Below, one piece after another: positions 16,241 through 25,508 of a stretch of DNA of 64,000 nucleotides. The notes beneath the pieces are model-generated. The model was not told the DNA's origin, ran no database searches, and saw only the letters and a program-made list of their open reading frames with translations. Location of the stretch: contig JACKBY010000015.1 of NCBI GenBank assembly GCA_020634335.1, positions 11,614 through 75,613 on the forward strand, written 5' to 3'. Position 1 is the first letter of the stretch. Every line of letters starts with the position of its first letter. The stretch is from Promineifilum sp. Its GTDB lineage: Bacteria; Chloroflexota; Anaerolineae; Promineifilales; Promineifilaceae. Both the position numbers and the translations under genes were made by a program.

Positions 16241-17008
16241 ATGTACGAACACATCGCCCGTTATTACGATCTGAGCCACGATCACCTGGTAGAAGACATT
16301 CCCTTTCTCCTCAAACTGGCCGCCGAAACGACAGGGCCAGTGCTGGAGATCGGCTGCGGCAGCGGGCGATTGCTCGTCCCCCTGGCGCGGGCAGGCTACG
16401 CCGTCACCGGGGTCGATTCATCGCCGGAGATGCTGGCGCAGGCCGAGATACGGCTGGCGGCCCAATCGTCCGAGGTGCGCGCCCGCGTTCAACTGGTTGC
16501 GGGCGACGTCAAGTCGTTGCGTCTGCCGCCGGGGGAGTTCTATGGCCTCATTGTGTTCGGCTATAACACGTTCATGCACCTGGACGAGGCCGCCGCCGGA
16601 GCGGTCCTGAAGCGCTTGCGACCCGCGCTGGGCGACGGCGGGCGGCTGGTGATCGATGTCGCCAATCCCATCCTTCTGTCGAGCGCGGCCGATGATCCCG
16701 ACTTCGTGCTGGAGGACGTGCTGGAGGACAGGCTGCACGGCAAAACGATTCGCCAGTATACAGCTTACGAGGCCATTCCGGGCGAGCAGGCGGTAGACGT
16801 CACCTGGATCTACGAGACGACAGGCGATGCTTTGGACGACGATGAGGGTGCATTAAAAACGCGCCTGCGCTACCACTATCTCTATCCCCACCAGTACGAT
16901 TTGTTGCTGACGCTAACCGGCTTTCGGCTGGCATCCCTGTCCGGCGACTATGACGGCTCCCCATTCCACGAAGAGAGCGACCGGCTCATCCTCCTGGCCG
17001 CGGCCTGA
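16241..17008 (+). CDS. Class I SAM-dependent methyltransferase
   Basis: A 255-residue enzyme with the usual opening MYEHIARYYDLSH, motif I VLEIGCGSGRLLVPLA, an acidic loop VTGVDSSPEMLA and motif IV-like GLIVFGYNTFMHLD. The C-terminal beta-rich part (YTAYEAIPGEQAVDVTWIYE and later) is that of small-molecule methyltransferases. ATG 16241 is chosen because it follows the crotonase stop by 2 bp and fits the family start; longer frames overlap the crotonase. The substrate is unknown. Confidence 0.9.
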   Translation: MYEHIARYYDLSHDHLVEDIPFLLKLAAETTGPVLEIGCGSGRLLVPLARAGYAVTGVDSSPEMLAQAEIRLAAQSSEVRARVQLVAGDVKSLRLPPGEFYGLIVFGYNTFMHLDEAAAGAVLKRLRPALGDGGRLVIDVANPILLSSAADDPDFVLEDVLEDRLHGKTIRQYTAYEAIPGEQAVDVTWIYETTGDALDDDEGALKTRLRYHYLYPHQYDLLLTLTGFRLASLSGDYDGSPFHEESDRLILLAAA

Positions 17009-17036
17009 TTGCTGCCCACTGCCCCCCGATACCCTC

Positions 17037-18698
17037 TTACAACCCCTCCACGTCCAGCAGCAACCCCAGTTGAGCCACCGCTTGCCGGAACGGCTCCCAT
17101 TCCTCTTGACGAATGACGACTGCCAGATCGCCGAGCGCTTCGGTGATGTAGTCGCGCGTCTTCGGGTTGCCCCGCAGCGTTTCCAGGATGTCCTCATTGC
17201 CGACCCGCAGCACGACTACCGCTTGCAGCCGCCCTTCGATGCCTTTCTCGGCCCAGCGGGTGATGCCGCGCCGGATGCCGGCCGGCACGGGGCGGCCGCC
17301 GGCGCTCTCCAGAAACTGCATCATGCGTTCCGGCGAAATGCCCTGGCTTTGGGCCTCGGCCAGCGACGATGGAACGATCCGGTAGCGATAGGGCTTGCCG
17401 ACGACCAGCGGCTCCGGGTCGGCGATGCGCGCTGCCTGGAAGCGCTCGTAGCGGCTGGCGTTGTAGGGCACCAGCAGGATGCCGTCCGGCTGGACGACCA
17501 AGGGGACACGAACCTCATCAACCGCCGCCGGCTCGTCGCCCAGCCAGGCCAGCGCGCGCGGGGCCAGGCGATAGGCGGCATCGGCGTCGGCCGCGGTGGT
17601 CGACAATTCCACCATCCCCAGCCAGTAGAGCGGCCCCTGCACCAGATAGCGCAGCAAGCGGCCTTCCACGCGCTCCCAGTTGTCGAAGCCGTTCAAATAG
17701 TCGTCGGTTTCGGCATCGCGAATGTACCACGTCTCATAATTGCCGTCCGGTCGTTGGAAGTCGGGGTCCTGGCGGCGTATGACGTCCACCACATCGGCCA
17801 GCCGGTACCATTGATCGTCGACCGGCAGCACATCCATCAGCGCCGTACGGGCTAACAAGGGATCGTTCTGGCGGCTTTCGCCCTCGGTGACCAGGCCCGG
17901 CGTGTGTCGCAGTTCATTCCAGACGCTGCGGCTCCATGCATCGACCAGCGCGCGCAATTGCGCCTCGCGGCTTTGTTGCAGCCAGTCGATGGCCGCCCGC
18001 GCCGGCCGCAGAATATCATCGGTTTGGCGTAACAGCGACATCTCCGTGGCCAGGGTCAACAGCAGCGAGCGCCGGTCGCGCCGCGCGTCGACAAGTAGCC
18101 CGTCGAGGTTCGGCAGCCGATTGGGGCGCAGGCCGGTGCGTTGGGCCAGCGCCAGCAAGGTCGTCAGATCATCCACGGCATCGGTGGGAGGCGGGCGCGT
18201 TCTGTCCGGCGGGAGCACGGGATGGAGCGCGGGTTCGACGGGAGGGTCGGGGTCATCGCGCCGCGCGGCGGGTGGTGCCAGCCGGTTGAGCAACTCCTGG
18301 GGAATGAAATAGAACTCCAGCGTGCCCTCGTCCGACTGGTCGAATCCCCGAAAGAGAAAGCCCCGATACCACAGGGATTCGGCCGCATTGGCCGGATCGA
18401 GCCAGGGTTCCTCCCGTTCCATCTTGCCCGGCCCCATCAGGCGCACCTCGCCGTGCTCGCGGGCGAAGACGCCCACCGGCGCGCGGCCGCCCTGGCGCAC
18501 CAGATCCGTCAGGGCCGCCGCCTCTTCCGGCTCCAAATACTCCATCTCGTTGAGCAGATCGATCTGGGTGAGCGCCTGGGCCAGTTGTGCGACGGCCGTC
18601 CCTTTGTCCGTGCCGGTCAGGTCGAGCCCGAGCCATTCGCCGATGACGCGCAGAACGATGAGTTCGTGATCCAGTAGAGCCTGTTCCAGAGTGCGCAT
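17037..18698 (-). CDS. XPB/Ssl2-type helicase-associated domain protein
   Basis: A 553-residue protein without helicase motifs. The C-terminal half, from about residue 370, contains LVVQPDGILLVPYNASRYERF, RYRIVPSSLAEAQSQGI and VVLRVGNEDILETLRGNP, which fit the helicase-associated domain found in XPB and in stand-alone proteins of Actinobacteria and Chloroflexota. The N-terminal part (MRTLEQALLDHELIVLRVIG) looks like winged-helix repeats. Stand-alone members are thought to relate to DNA repair or transcription, but the role is not proven. It ends 28 bp from the convergent methyltransferase gene. Confidence 0.75.
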   Translation of the reverse strand: MRTLEQALLDHELIVLRVIGEWLGLDLTGTDKGTAVAQLAQALTQIDLLNEMEYLEPEEAAALTDLVRQGGRAPVGVFAREHGEVRLMGPGKMEREEPWLDPANAAESLWYRGFLFRGFDQSDEGTLEFYFIPQELLNRLAPPAARRDDPDPPVEPALHPVLPPDRTRPPPTDAVDDLTTLLALAQRTGLRPNRLPNLDGLLVDARRDRRSLLLTLATEMSLLRQTDDILRPARAAIDWLQQSREAQLRALVDAWSRSVWNELRHTPGLVTEGESRQNDPLLARTALMDVLPVDDQWYRLADVVDVIRRQDPDFQRPDGNYETWYIRDAETDDYLNGFDNWERVEGRLLRYLVQGPLYWLGMVELSTTAADADAAYRLAPRALAWLGDEPAAVDEVRVPLVVQPDGILLVPYNASRYERFQAARIADPEPLVVGKPYRYRIVPSSLAEAQSQGISPERMMQFLESAGGRPVPAGIRRGITRWAEKGIEGRLQAVVVLRVGNEDILETLRGNPKTRDYITEALGDLAVVIRQEEWEPFRQAVAQLGLLLDVEGL

Positions 18699-18720
18699 AG
18701 GCCAAACGTACTTCCGATTG

Positions 18721-19626
18721 TCAGACCATGACCTGCAGGGCCGCCGGCAGGCTGGTAATGATCACTTGGCGAACGTTGTCACGCGGGTAGGCGAACATCT
18801 CGCCGTCAAGCTGGATGGGCATGGGCGAAGAGGACTTGACGACGATTTCCCTGTTCTTGCGCATGGACACGTGGGGCGACGTCACGTGTGTCCCTTTCAT
18901 GGCGCTGCTGAGCATCTTGAGCATGGTCAGGCGACCGATGGCGTTCACGAGCATGGAATCGATCAGGCCGTCGTCCCAGCGCGCATCGGGAGTCAGCAAA
19001 AAGCCGCCGCCACCGCGCGTGCCCAGCCCGCAATATAGAAAGAGGGAGCGTTGGTTGAGAGGTTGATCATCGAAACTTATCTCAAAGTACGGCGCGTTGT
19101 GATAGAAAAGGATGGTCTGCAGGACAGCCGTCAGGTACATGGGAAACCCGTGCAGCCGGGTAATGGTTTCGGTGCGCATGACGACGACAGCGTCGAAGCC
19201 GATGCCGAAATTGTTGGCGAAGACTTCCGATTTGCCCCGGTCATCGGTGACGCGGGCCAGATCGAGCGGTTGGGGCGTGCCGGTGAATAGGCGCTGGACG
19301 GCATCGTCGGCCTTTTCCTTGAAGCCCAGACCGAAAGCCAGGTCGTTGCCCGACCCGATGGGGATGATGCCCAGCGGCAGCGCGGCCCGGTCGCCGCTCA
19401 TCAGACCATTGACCACTTCGTGCACCGTGCCGTCGCCGCCGGCCGCGGCCACCATGTCGTAACCCTCATCGGCCGCCGTTGCCGCCAGTTCAGTGGCATG
19501 GCGCGGCCTATGGGTCATGAAGATATCCAGATCGCCATAGCGGCCGCCCAGGGTGCGGATGATCTCGGTCTGCTCGCGCCCTCTCCCGGCACCTGAACGC
19601 GAGTTGATGATGACCTTTACGCGCAT
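18721..19626 (-). CDS. Diacylglycerol/lipid kinase family protein (YegS/BmrU/DgkB type)
   Basis: A 301-residue lipid kinase. The start RVKVIINSRSGAGRG, the nucleotide-binding AAAGGDGTVHEVVNGLM and PLGIIPIGSGNDLAFGLG, and the C-terminal PMPIQLDGEMF are the signature of soluble diacylglycerol kinase or sphingosine-kinase-like enzymes. These phosphorylate lipids such as diacylglycerol at the membrane surface, feeding phospholipid recycling. ATG 19626 is chosen over 19656 because conserved residues begin at once. It lies 22 bp downstream of the XPB-like gene's start, on the same strand. Confidence 0.92.
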   Translation of the reverse strand: MRVKVIINSRSGAGRGREQTEIIRTLGGRYGDLDIFMTHRPRHATELAATAADEGYDMVAAAGGDGTVHEVVNGLMSGDRAALPLGIIPIGSGNDLAFGLGFKEKADDAVQRLFTGTPQPLDLARVTDDRGKSEVFANNFGIGFDAVVVMRTETITRLHGFPMYLTAVLQTILFYHNAPYFEISFDDQPLNQRSLFLYCGLGTRGGGGFLLTPDARWDDGLIDSMLVNAIGRLTMLKMLSSAMKGTHVTSPHVSMRKNREIVVKSSSPMPIQLDGEMFAYPRDNVRQVIITSLPAALQVMV

Positions 19627-19774
19627 ATTGTTCGCTTTACACCCCTTGTCAAACATGCTATACTGACCGCGTTCATTATGTTACGTCAAGTTGATAGGTC
19701 TGGCAAGGCAGAAATATGGGCAATTGAGCAGCCGGCCGCACGTTGGAGCCGGTTGAGCGGAACAGGAGATTACC

Positions 19775-21391
19775 ATGGGTGCGGAAGATGAGTTTATCGT
19801 CAACGGCGACGAAAACGATTACAGGGCGAATGGAACCCCCCCGGTCGAGGATGCCAATAATCGAACATTTCTAATCCTGGCTTCGCTACTGACGGGCACG
19901 CTCTTGCTGCTGTCTCTGGTGAGTGTGGGCTTCCTGTTGATGAATCGCGCCGGGGATAATGCCGCGCAGATCACCGCCATTGAGACCCAGAACGCCGTTA
20001 TTCTGGCGACCAATGCGGCCGTCACCATGACAATTGAGTCGCAGGAACTGGCGGCGCTGGCCGCCGAAGAGCAAGCGGCCGTAGATGCAGTCGTCGGCGA
20101 AGAGGCGACGGGAAACGATTCCGCTCTCCCCGGCGGCTTGTCGGCCGACGAGGCCACGGCCACAGCCGACCGGCTGATCATTATCGCCGCCGACCCCACG
20201 TTAGCCGCTGAGGCGACCAACGCCGCCGATCCAACACTGGTGGCCGCCATCACCCAGGCCGCCGGCGGGGCAACACCGGCCTTGCCCGACGACTCGACGG
20301 CCACGGCCGAGGCGACCGTCATGGCCGCCGACGAAACGGCGGAGGCCACCGCCCCGACGGCGGACGACTCGACGAGTTCGCCACTGGGCACGGCCGAGGC
20401 AACCGCTGAGGCGCCGGCCGGCAACGACTCACCGACGGCCGAGGCCGTTTCGACAGTGACCGCAATTCCCGCCACGACCTCCACGCCGGGCGAAACGCCC
20501 GACGTCACCGTGGTGATCATCGGCGTCACGATGGAGCCGACGGTAGCGGACGGATCAGCCACGCCGGAAACCGCGGCGACGCCGGTCCCCGGTACGGGCG
20601 GCGAACAGCCCAATGCGCCGGCCGCCACCTCGCTGCCGACAAGCTATCCGCCGTTGGGGCCGGCCGCGGTCACGGCTGTGCTTGCTTATCCTTCGGCCAT
20701 CACGGTCACGCCAGCCGATACCGGCGGCGGGGGAACGGGCCAGCAAGCGACGCCCATCGGCGGCGTGACGGAAACGCCCGTCGGCGGCGCGACGCCCAGC
20801 TTGCCCGGCACGCCGACCGCCACACTACCGCCTACGGCAACCCACCCCCCCACGGCGACGGCTACCACGCCCCCCACAACGACCGCCACCACGCCACCCA
20901 CGGCCACAGCTACCACGCTGCCCACGGCCACAGCGTCAGCCACAGTTCCGCCCGATGCATCCGCCACCGCGACGGCCCTCCCGACCGCGACGGCCACGCA
21001 GTCGCCGACGGTCGAGGTCACGGCTGAGGTGACGGCCGATCCGGGGCAACCCACCACCGAACCGACCGCCACCAGTACGGTCGCTCCCACGGAAACCGGC
21101 ACGGCCGCGCCCACTGTCACCGGCACAGTTGAGGCCACGTCCACAACGGCCCCGACGGTCACCGGCACGGTTGTCGCTACATCCACAACCGATCCGACGG
21201 TCACCGGAACGGTTATCGCCACGTCCACAACCGCCCCGGCAGTCACCGGCACCGCTGCCGCCACGACCACAGCCACCCCCACCCCTCCGACCACACTGCC
21301 GGAAACCGGTCTGGCCGATTGGGGAGTGGCGCTGGCCGGATTTGCCTTGCTGGTGATCGTATTCGGCGCGCGGCGTCTGCGGCGCATCTAG
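19775..21391 (+). CDS. Thr/Ala/Pro-rich surface protein with LPETG cell-wall sorting signal
   Basis: A 538-residue protein. An N-terminal membrane segment at about residues 29-53 follows a 28-residue acidic cytoplasmic part, so it is not a normal cleaved signal peptide. Residues 60-505 are a low-complexity stalk rich in Thr, Ala and Pro with recurring (T/P)TVTGT and TATTPPT units. At residue 508 comes LPETG, then a hydrophobic segment and the basic tail RRLRR, a textbook sortase sorting signal. Sortases cleave between Thr and Gly of such motifs and attach the protein to the envelope. No sortase gene is in the window. AACAGGAG precedes the ATG. It is probably a spacer or adhesive stalk without enzymatic domain. 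Confidence 0.85.
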   Translation: MGAEDEFIVNGDENDYRANGTPPVEDANNRTFLILASLLTGTLLLLSLVSVGFLLMNRAGDNAAQITAIETQNAVILATNAAVTMTIESQELAALAAEEQAAVDAVVGEEATGNDSALPGGLSADEATATADRLIIIAADPTLAAEATNAADPTLVAAITQAAGGATPALPDDSTATAEATVMAADETAEATAPTADDSTSSPLGTAEATAEAPAGNDSPTAEAVSTVTAIPATTSTPGETPDVTVVIIGVTMEPTVADGSATPETAATPVPGTGGEQPNAPAATSLPTSYPPLGPAAVTAVLAYPSAITVTPADTGGGGTGQQATPIGGVTETPVGGATPSLPGTPTATLPPTATHPPTATATTPPTTTATTPPTATATTLPTATASATVPPDASATATALPTATATQSPTVEVTAEVTADPGQPTTEPTATSTVAPTETGTAAPTVTGTVEATSTTAPTVTGTVVATSTTDPTVTGTVIATSTTAPAVTGTAAATTTATPTPPTTLPETGLADWGVALAGFALLVIVFGARRLRRI

Positions 21392-21446
21392 AAAGAACGA
21401 TTCGCGGATTTCGCAATTTTTGGAAAGCCCGTCGTTAGTTGAAATA

Positions 21447-21474
21447 AAAAGGCCGGACGCACGTCCGGCCTTTT
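21447..21474. terminator. Bidirectional intrinsic terminator
   Basis: A 12 bp perfect stem, AAAAGGCCGGAC and GTCCGGCCTTTT, with loop GCAC. It has A and T runs on both sides, so it serves the LPETG gene (plus) and the convergent PH-SHOCT gene (minus). Confidence 0.92.
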
Positions 21475-21503
21475 GTTTCAGCCTGAGCGATGATTCGCGC
21501 GGC

Positions 21504-22136
21504 TCAGAGGCGGGCCAAAATTTCTTTCTTTTTGGCCTCGTATTCGTCGGCGGTGATCAGGCCCGCTTCCATGAGTTGCTTCAGCTTGCTGAGCGCTTGC
21601 AGAGGTTCTTCGCTGGGAGCCGCGGACGTCGCGCTGGAGATGGAACCCAGGCCGCCCAGGATAACGCCACCGGCAGCGGCGCGTTTCTCCTCCATCTCGC
21701 GCAAGCGTAACTCCTCGCGCACGTTTTCTTCCATCTGCTGGGCGATGGCATAGAGGCGGCGCGCCTGTTCTTTCACCAGGTTATCAACGCGAATCTGCGT
21801 GCCGTCGTGAATTTCAATCGTGAGCGTGGCTCGCCAGACGTTTTCTTCCAACTCGACCGAGCGCATGTCGCGCCAGATGTAATCGGTGAATTTGGCCCGG
21901 CCGAACAAGTCGGGCGTGTAGTGCATCAGGCGACGGTTGGTCATGACCACGATTTCCGGCGTCAGATCGAGCACCATGGGCTTCTGTACGGCAATATAAA
22001 GCGGCTCTTCGCCCCGTGTCAGCAGTTGGCTAAGCTTCTCGTAGATTTTAGCCACCTGTTCGGGGTCCTGGTCCTCGGTCATGAACCTGGCGATATGGTC
22101 ATAGGCATGTGGATCGGTGGGGCTGTCACTGGTCAT
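21504..22136 (-). CDS. PH-domain and SHOCT-domain protein
   Basis: A 210-residue soluble protein. Residues 55-135 form a bacterial PH-like domain (EEPLYIAVQKPMVLDLTPEI, MTNRRLMHY, then RDMRSVELEENVW). The C-terminal 35 residues, LSKLKQLMEAGLITADEYEA and a KKKEIL end, are a SHOCT motif, a short oligomerisation helix pair. In between is a helical linker. Such proteins often sit at membranes or in larger assemblies, but no exact role is known. It ends at the terminator shared with the LPETG gene. Confidence 0.85.
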   Translation of the reverse strand: MTSDSPTDPHAYDHIARFMTEDQDPEQVAKIYEKLSQLLTRGEEPLYIAVQKPMVLDLTPEIVVMTNRRLMHYTPDLFGRAKFTDYIWRDMRSVELEENVWRATLTIEIHDGTQIRVDNLVKEQARRLYAIAQQMEENVREELRLREMEEKRAAAGGVILGGLGSISSATSAAPSEEPLQALSKLKQLMEAGLITADEYEAKKKEILARL

Positions 22137-22437
22137 CTCTTAATCTCCTCCGCCTTGCGGTATGGTCACAGGATATTAACAAGTAAGCTCGCGAATGCAT
22201 CTATTGTATGAAAGAGAGAACCGAACGCAACAGTGAAAAGTGGGAACACCATGATCTATCGGGATTCTCTGAAACTCGCATGAGACAAATGCAGCCGTCT
22301 TATCGCGTCGTTTGCCAAACGACTGCGCTTTTGCTACCATAATCTATTGCCTTAAGAAATTTCCGCAGCCGCGACCGCCGAGCGTTAGCCTGAGGAGTCG
22401 CCCGGTTTGCGATTCTCAATTTGAGGAGTTGGTTTCA
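22137..22437. other. Divergent intergenic region upstream of rplI
   Basis: This 301 bp gap carries the starts of two divergent transcription units. A candidate promoter for rplI is TTGCCA (22312-22317) with TACCAT (22335-22340) at 17 bp, or CATAAT (22338-22343) at 20 bp. The last 15 nt hold the rplI ribosome binding site GAGGAG. I see no further gene or known RNA in it. Confidence 0.4.
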
Positions 22438-23001
22438 ATGAAAGTATTGCTGAAAGAAGATGTCGACAATCTGGGCTACGCCGGCGAGGTTCACACCGTA
22501 GCCGACGGCTATGGCCGCAACTTTTTGTTGCCCAAGGGTATGGCTGTCAAGGCCAACCCCAACGCCCTGAAACAGGCCGATGCCTGGCGCAAACGCGCCG
22601 AAACGCACCGCGCCGAACTGCGGGCCGAATACGACGTATTGTCGGACAAGATCCGCGCCGTCGTGTTGAGCTTCACCGCTCGCGCCGGCGACAACGGCAA
22701 GCTCTTCGGCTCGATCACCACGCAACAGATCGCCGATAAGCTGAACGAGGAACTGGGCACGGAGATCGACCGCCGCAAGGTCGGCACGGAAACACTGCGC
22801 CAGGTGGGCGAACACATGGTTCCCGTGCGCCTCAGCGCCGACCACCATCCCGAATTCCGCGTCATCGTCCTCCAGGAGGGTGCCCCGGCGGTGGCCGAGA
22901 CGGCCGAAATGGTCGAGAGCGATGAAGCAGAGCCGGTTGTCGAGGCGGAAGAAGACTTCGAGTCCGAAGAGGCCGGGTTAGCGGCCGAGGCCGAGGCCTG
23001 A
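22438..23001 (+). CDS. rplI: 50S ribosomal protein bL9
   Basis: A 187-residue bL9. The N-terminal domain MKVLLKEDVDNLGYAGEV and GYGRNFLLPKGMAVKA is diagnostic, followed by the long connecting helix and the C-terminal rRNA-binding domain (FGSITTQQIADKLNEELG, near the VRLSADHHPEFRVIV end). Beyond the usual length of about 150 residues it carries a 38-residue acidic Glu/Ala/Val tail. ATG 22438 is set by GAGGAG and by the conserved first residues. It heads a run of same-strand genes: rplI, the rodZ-like gene, rimO, tlpA and the lgt-like gene. Confidence 0.97.
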   Translation: MKVLLKEDVDNLGYAGEVHTVADGYGRNFLLPKGMAVKANPNALKQADAWRKRAETHRAELRAEYDVLSDKIRAVVLSFTARAGDNGKLFGSITTQQIADKLNEELGTEIDRRKVGTETLRQVGEHMVPVRLSADHHPEFRVIVLQEGAPAVAETAEMVESDEAEPVVEAEEDFESEEAGLAAEAEA

Positions 23002-23067
23002 GTCGCGGCATCTGCCGCTGACCGGTGACGGCCGATCGGCCGCCCGGAAGGAACGATCGACGCCCGC

Positions 23068-24018
23068 ATGGACGAGATCGGCCACATTTTGCGCGAAGCC
23101 CGCGAGAACAAGGGGCTGACGCTCGAAGACGTTCAGGCCAAAATCCGTATCAACACCCGTTACCTGGCGGCGTTGGAAAACGGACAATATAGCGCGCTGC
23201 CCACGCCCGTTCACGCGCGTGGGTTTCTGCGCAACTATGCCCGCTTCCTGGGTTTGGACCCACAGCCCTTGCTCGACCGCTATCTGACCGTGCAAGGGCA
23301 GAACGCCCAAATGGCCGGATCGCGCGCCGGCCAGGACATCTCCCTCGATAACCCGCTGGTTGAACGGCAGGATCAACCGTTTTTTGATCCCGTCAATATG
23401 GAAGTCAACGGCAAGGGGTTCGATGCCGTCAGCAACGGCGGCAGCTCCGGGAGCATGTTGCAGATCGTCATCATTCTGGCGCTGGTCATCGCCCTGGCTC
23501 TCATCGCCAATCGCTTCATCCCCATCTTGTTTGGCCGCGACGGCGGCGAGAACGTCGTGCAGGAGTTCACGTCGGCCGTCCAGGCAGCCGTGGCCGACGT
23601 GACAGGCGCCACGGCCACGCCAACGCTGCCCGCGGAAGCGACGGAGGAAGATGCCTCCGGCTCGACCGTTTTCGTCGACGGCACGGAACAGCCCATCGTC
23701 GATACCAGCCGCAACAATCCCGGCGGTGGGGCCACCACGCCCACGCCCACGCGGCCGCCCCTGCCGGCCACGCTGGATGAAATCCTGCTCAAACTCGACA
23801 TCCTGGAACGAACATGGGTCGAGGTGACCATCGACGGCAGCGTCGTCTACAGCGGTATCGCCAAGACCAACGATACCTACGAATGGACGGCGCAAAATGA
23901 GGCCAAAATCGTGACGGGCAACGCTATCGGCGTGTTCGTGACGATCAACGACGTGGCCCTCGGCCGTCTGGGCGGGCGCGGCGAACGGCACGAAGAAACC
24001 TGGCGCACAACCCAGTAG
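23068..24018 (+). CDS. RodZ-like helix-turn-helix membrane protein
   Basis: A 316-residue type II membrane protein. Residues 1-70 are a Cro-like helix-turn-helix of the RodZ type (IGHILREARENKGLTLEDVQ, NTRYLAALENGQY, VHARGFLRNYARFLG). A single membrane segment lies at about residues 131-153, then a Thr/Pro linker, then a C-terminal beta domain (LDILERTWVEVTIDGSVVYS, VTGNAIGVFVTINDVALGRL) matching the DUF4115 domain of RodZ. RodZ ties the MreB cytoskeleton to the cell-wall machinery in rod-shaped cells; filament or rod shape control is a reasonable inference here. No mreB is in the window. Confidence 0.85.
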   Translation: MDEIGHILREARENKGLTLEDVQAKIRINTRYLAALENGQYSALPTPVHARGFLRNYARFLGLDPQPLLDRYLTVQGQNAQMAGSRAGQDISLDNPLVERQDQPFFDPVNMEVNGKGFDAVSNGGSSGSMLQIVIILALVIALALIANRFIPILFGRDGGENVVQEFTSAVQAAVADVTGATATPTLPAEATEEDASGSTVFVDGTEQPIVDTSRNNPGGGATTPTPTRPPLPATLDEILLKLDILERTWVEVTIDGSVVYSGIAKTNDTYEWTAQNEAKIVTGNAIGVFVTINDVALGRLGGRGERHEETWRTTQ

Positions 24019-24058
24019 GGACAAGTCTAAAACCTGCCCTGCCAATTGTCACAATCTG

Positions 24059-24086
24059 GTAGGGCGGATTTGAAACCCGCCCCTAC
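24059..24086. repeat. Short palindromic intergenic repeat (GTAGGGCGG type)
   Basis: Between the rodZ-like gene and rimO lies a hairpin with arms GTAGGGCGG and CCGCCCCTAC around an ATTTGAAAC loop. This is a common form of dispersed extragenic palindrome in high-GC bacteria. It differs in sequence from families A and B below. It sits only 15 bp before the rimO ATG, so it could affect rimO translation or mRNA processing. Confidence 0.6.
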
Positions 24087-24100
24087 AGGTATGATCCTGG

Positions 24101-25501
24101 ATGAGTAAAGCCAAGCAAAAAAAACAGTTCTATCTCCTCAGTCTGGGGTGCAGCAAGAACACCGTCGACTCGACCAGCATGGCCGACCTGCTGGGGCGCG
24201 CCGGGTTTGCCGCGACTGACGATCCCGACGATGCCGGCGTCCTGATCGTCAACACCTGTGGCTTCATCGAGAGCGCCCGCCAGGAATCGATTGGCGCGCT
24301 GCGTGAATTGGCCGGGCTGAAAGGTCAAAACCAGTTGCTCATCGCCGCCGGCTGCATGGCCCAGCGTTACGGCAGCGAAGTCGTCGAGTGGGTGCCGGGT
24401 ATCGACGGCGTCATCGGCACACGGCGCTGGATGGACATCGTGCCCTTCGTGCGCGAATTGCGCCGCCGCAAGCACCCGGAGCCGCTCTACCACCTGCCCG
24501 ACGAGGCAGCGACCGTCGGCCGCGACGAGCGCAACGTGCTGCGGGCCACGGTTCAGGGCAGCAGCGCCTACCTCAAGATCGCCGACGGCTGCCGCCGGCC
24601 GTGCGCCTTCTGCGCCATCCCGCAGATCAAGGGTACCCACGTCAGCCGCCCACCTGCGGCCATCGTCGCCGAGGCCATCCGCCTGCAAGCCGCCGGCGTG
24701 CGCGAGCTGATCATCATCGCCCAGGACACGACCGACTACGGCCACGACCTGGGCCTCAAGAACGGCCTCTCCTATTTGCTGCGAGAGATCGCCGCCGCCG
24801 CGCCCGACATCCCCTGGATTCGCCTCATGTACGCTTATCCCGGCTACGTCACCGACGAACTCATCGAAACGATGGCGACCACGCCGCAGGTGCTGCCCTA
24901 CCTCGACATCCCCTTGCAGCACGGCCACCGCGAAACGCTGAAGCGCATGCGCCGCCCGGCCAACATCGAGTGGGTCTATGGAACCGTAGAAAAGCTGCGC
25001 GCCGCCATGCCCGACATCGCCATCCGGACGACCTTCATCGTCGGTTATCCCGGCGAGACCGACGAGGAGTTTGAGGGGCTGAAAACGTTCGTTCGCGACC
25101 TGCGCTTCGACCGCGTCGGCGCGTTCACCTATTCCTACGAAGCGTCCACGCCTTCGGCCACGGTCTCGTGGCAGGTCGAAGAGGCGGTGAAGCAGGCCCG
25201 GCAAGCGGAACTGATGGAGCTGCAACAAGCCATCTCGCTGTCGCGCAATCAGGCGCAGGTTGGCCGCGTCCTGCCCGTACTCATCGAGGGCCACGGCGAT
25301 AATCTGAGCGTCGGCCGCACCTATCGCGATGCGCCGGAGATCGACGGCCTGGTGCTCGTGCCCGGCGAATTGCCGCTGGGCGAGCTGGTGCCGGTACGCA
25401 TCGACGGAGCCATGACCTATGACCTGACCGGCCACCCCGTTTTTGATGGGGTCAATGCCGCTCCGGCCATCGTTTCTCTGAGCGATCTGACTTTCAGGTG
25501 A
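24101..25501 (+). CDS. rimO: Ribosomal protein uS12 methylthiotransferase RimO
   Basis: A 466-residue radical-SAM enzyme. The N-terminal UPF0004 domain carries the three cluster cysteines in LLSLGCSKNTVDS, IVNTCGFIESA and AAGCMAQRYG. The radical SAM motif is CRRPCAFC at about residue 163. The C-terminal TRAM domain ends the protein. RimO adds a methylthio group to an Asp of ribosomal protein S12, using two 4Fe-4S clusters. The LGCSKN start and the GTRRWMDIV region separate it from MiaB. It overlaps no neighbour and is followed after 7 bp by tlpA. Confidence 0.95.
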   Translation: MSKAKQKKQFYLLSLGCSKNTVDSTSMADLLGRAGFAATDDPDDAGVLIVNTCGFIESARQESIGALRELAGLKGQNQLLIAAGCMAQRYGSEVVEWVPGIDGVIGTRRWMDIVPFVRELRRRKHPEPLYHLPDEAATVGRDERNVLRATVQGSSAYLKIADGCRRPCAFCAIPQIKGTHVSRPPAAIVAEAIRLQAAGVRELIIIAQDTTDYGHDLGLKNGLSYLLREIAAAAPDIPWIRLMYAYPGYVTDELIETMATTPQVLPYLDIPLQHGHRETLKRMRRPANIEWVYGTVEKLRAAMPDIAIRTTFIVGYPGETDEEFEGLKTFVRDLRFDRVGAFTYSYEASTPSATVSWQVEEAVKQARQAELMELQQAISLSRNQAQVGRVLPVLIEGHGDNLSVGRTYRDAPEIDGLVLVPGELPLGELVPVRIDGAMTYDLTGHPVFDGVNAAPAIVSLSDLTFR

Positions 25502-25508
25502 TCGGATC

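Noticed and set aside
20820..21260. Dense short repeats that might suggest a CRISPR array or satellite
   Set aside because: They are in-frame Thr/Pro/Ala codon repeats of the surface stalk, with no fixed repeat and spacer lengths and no cas genes.
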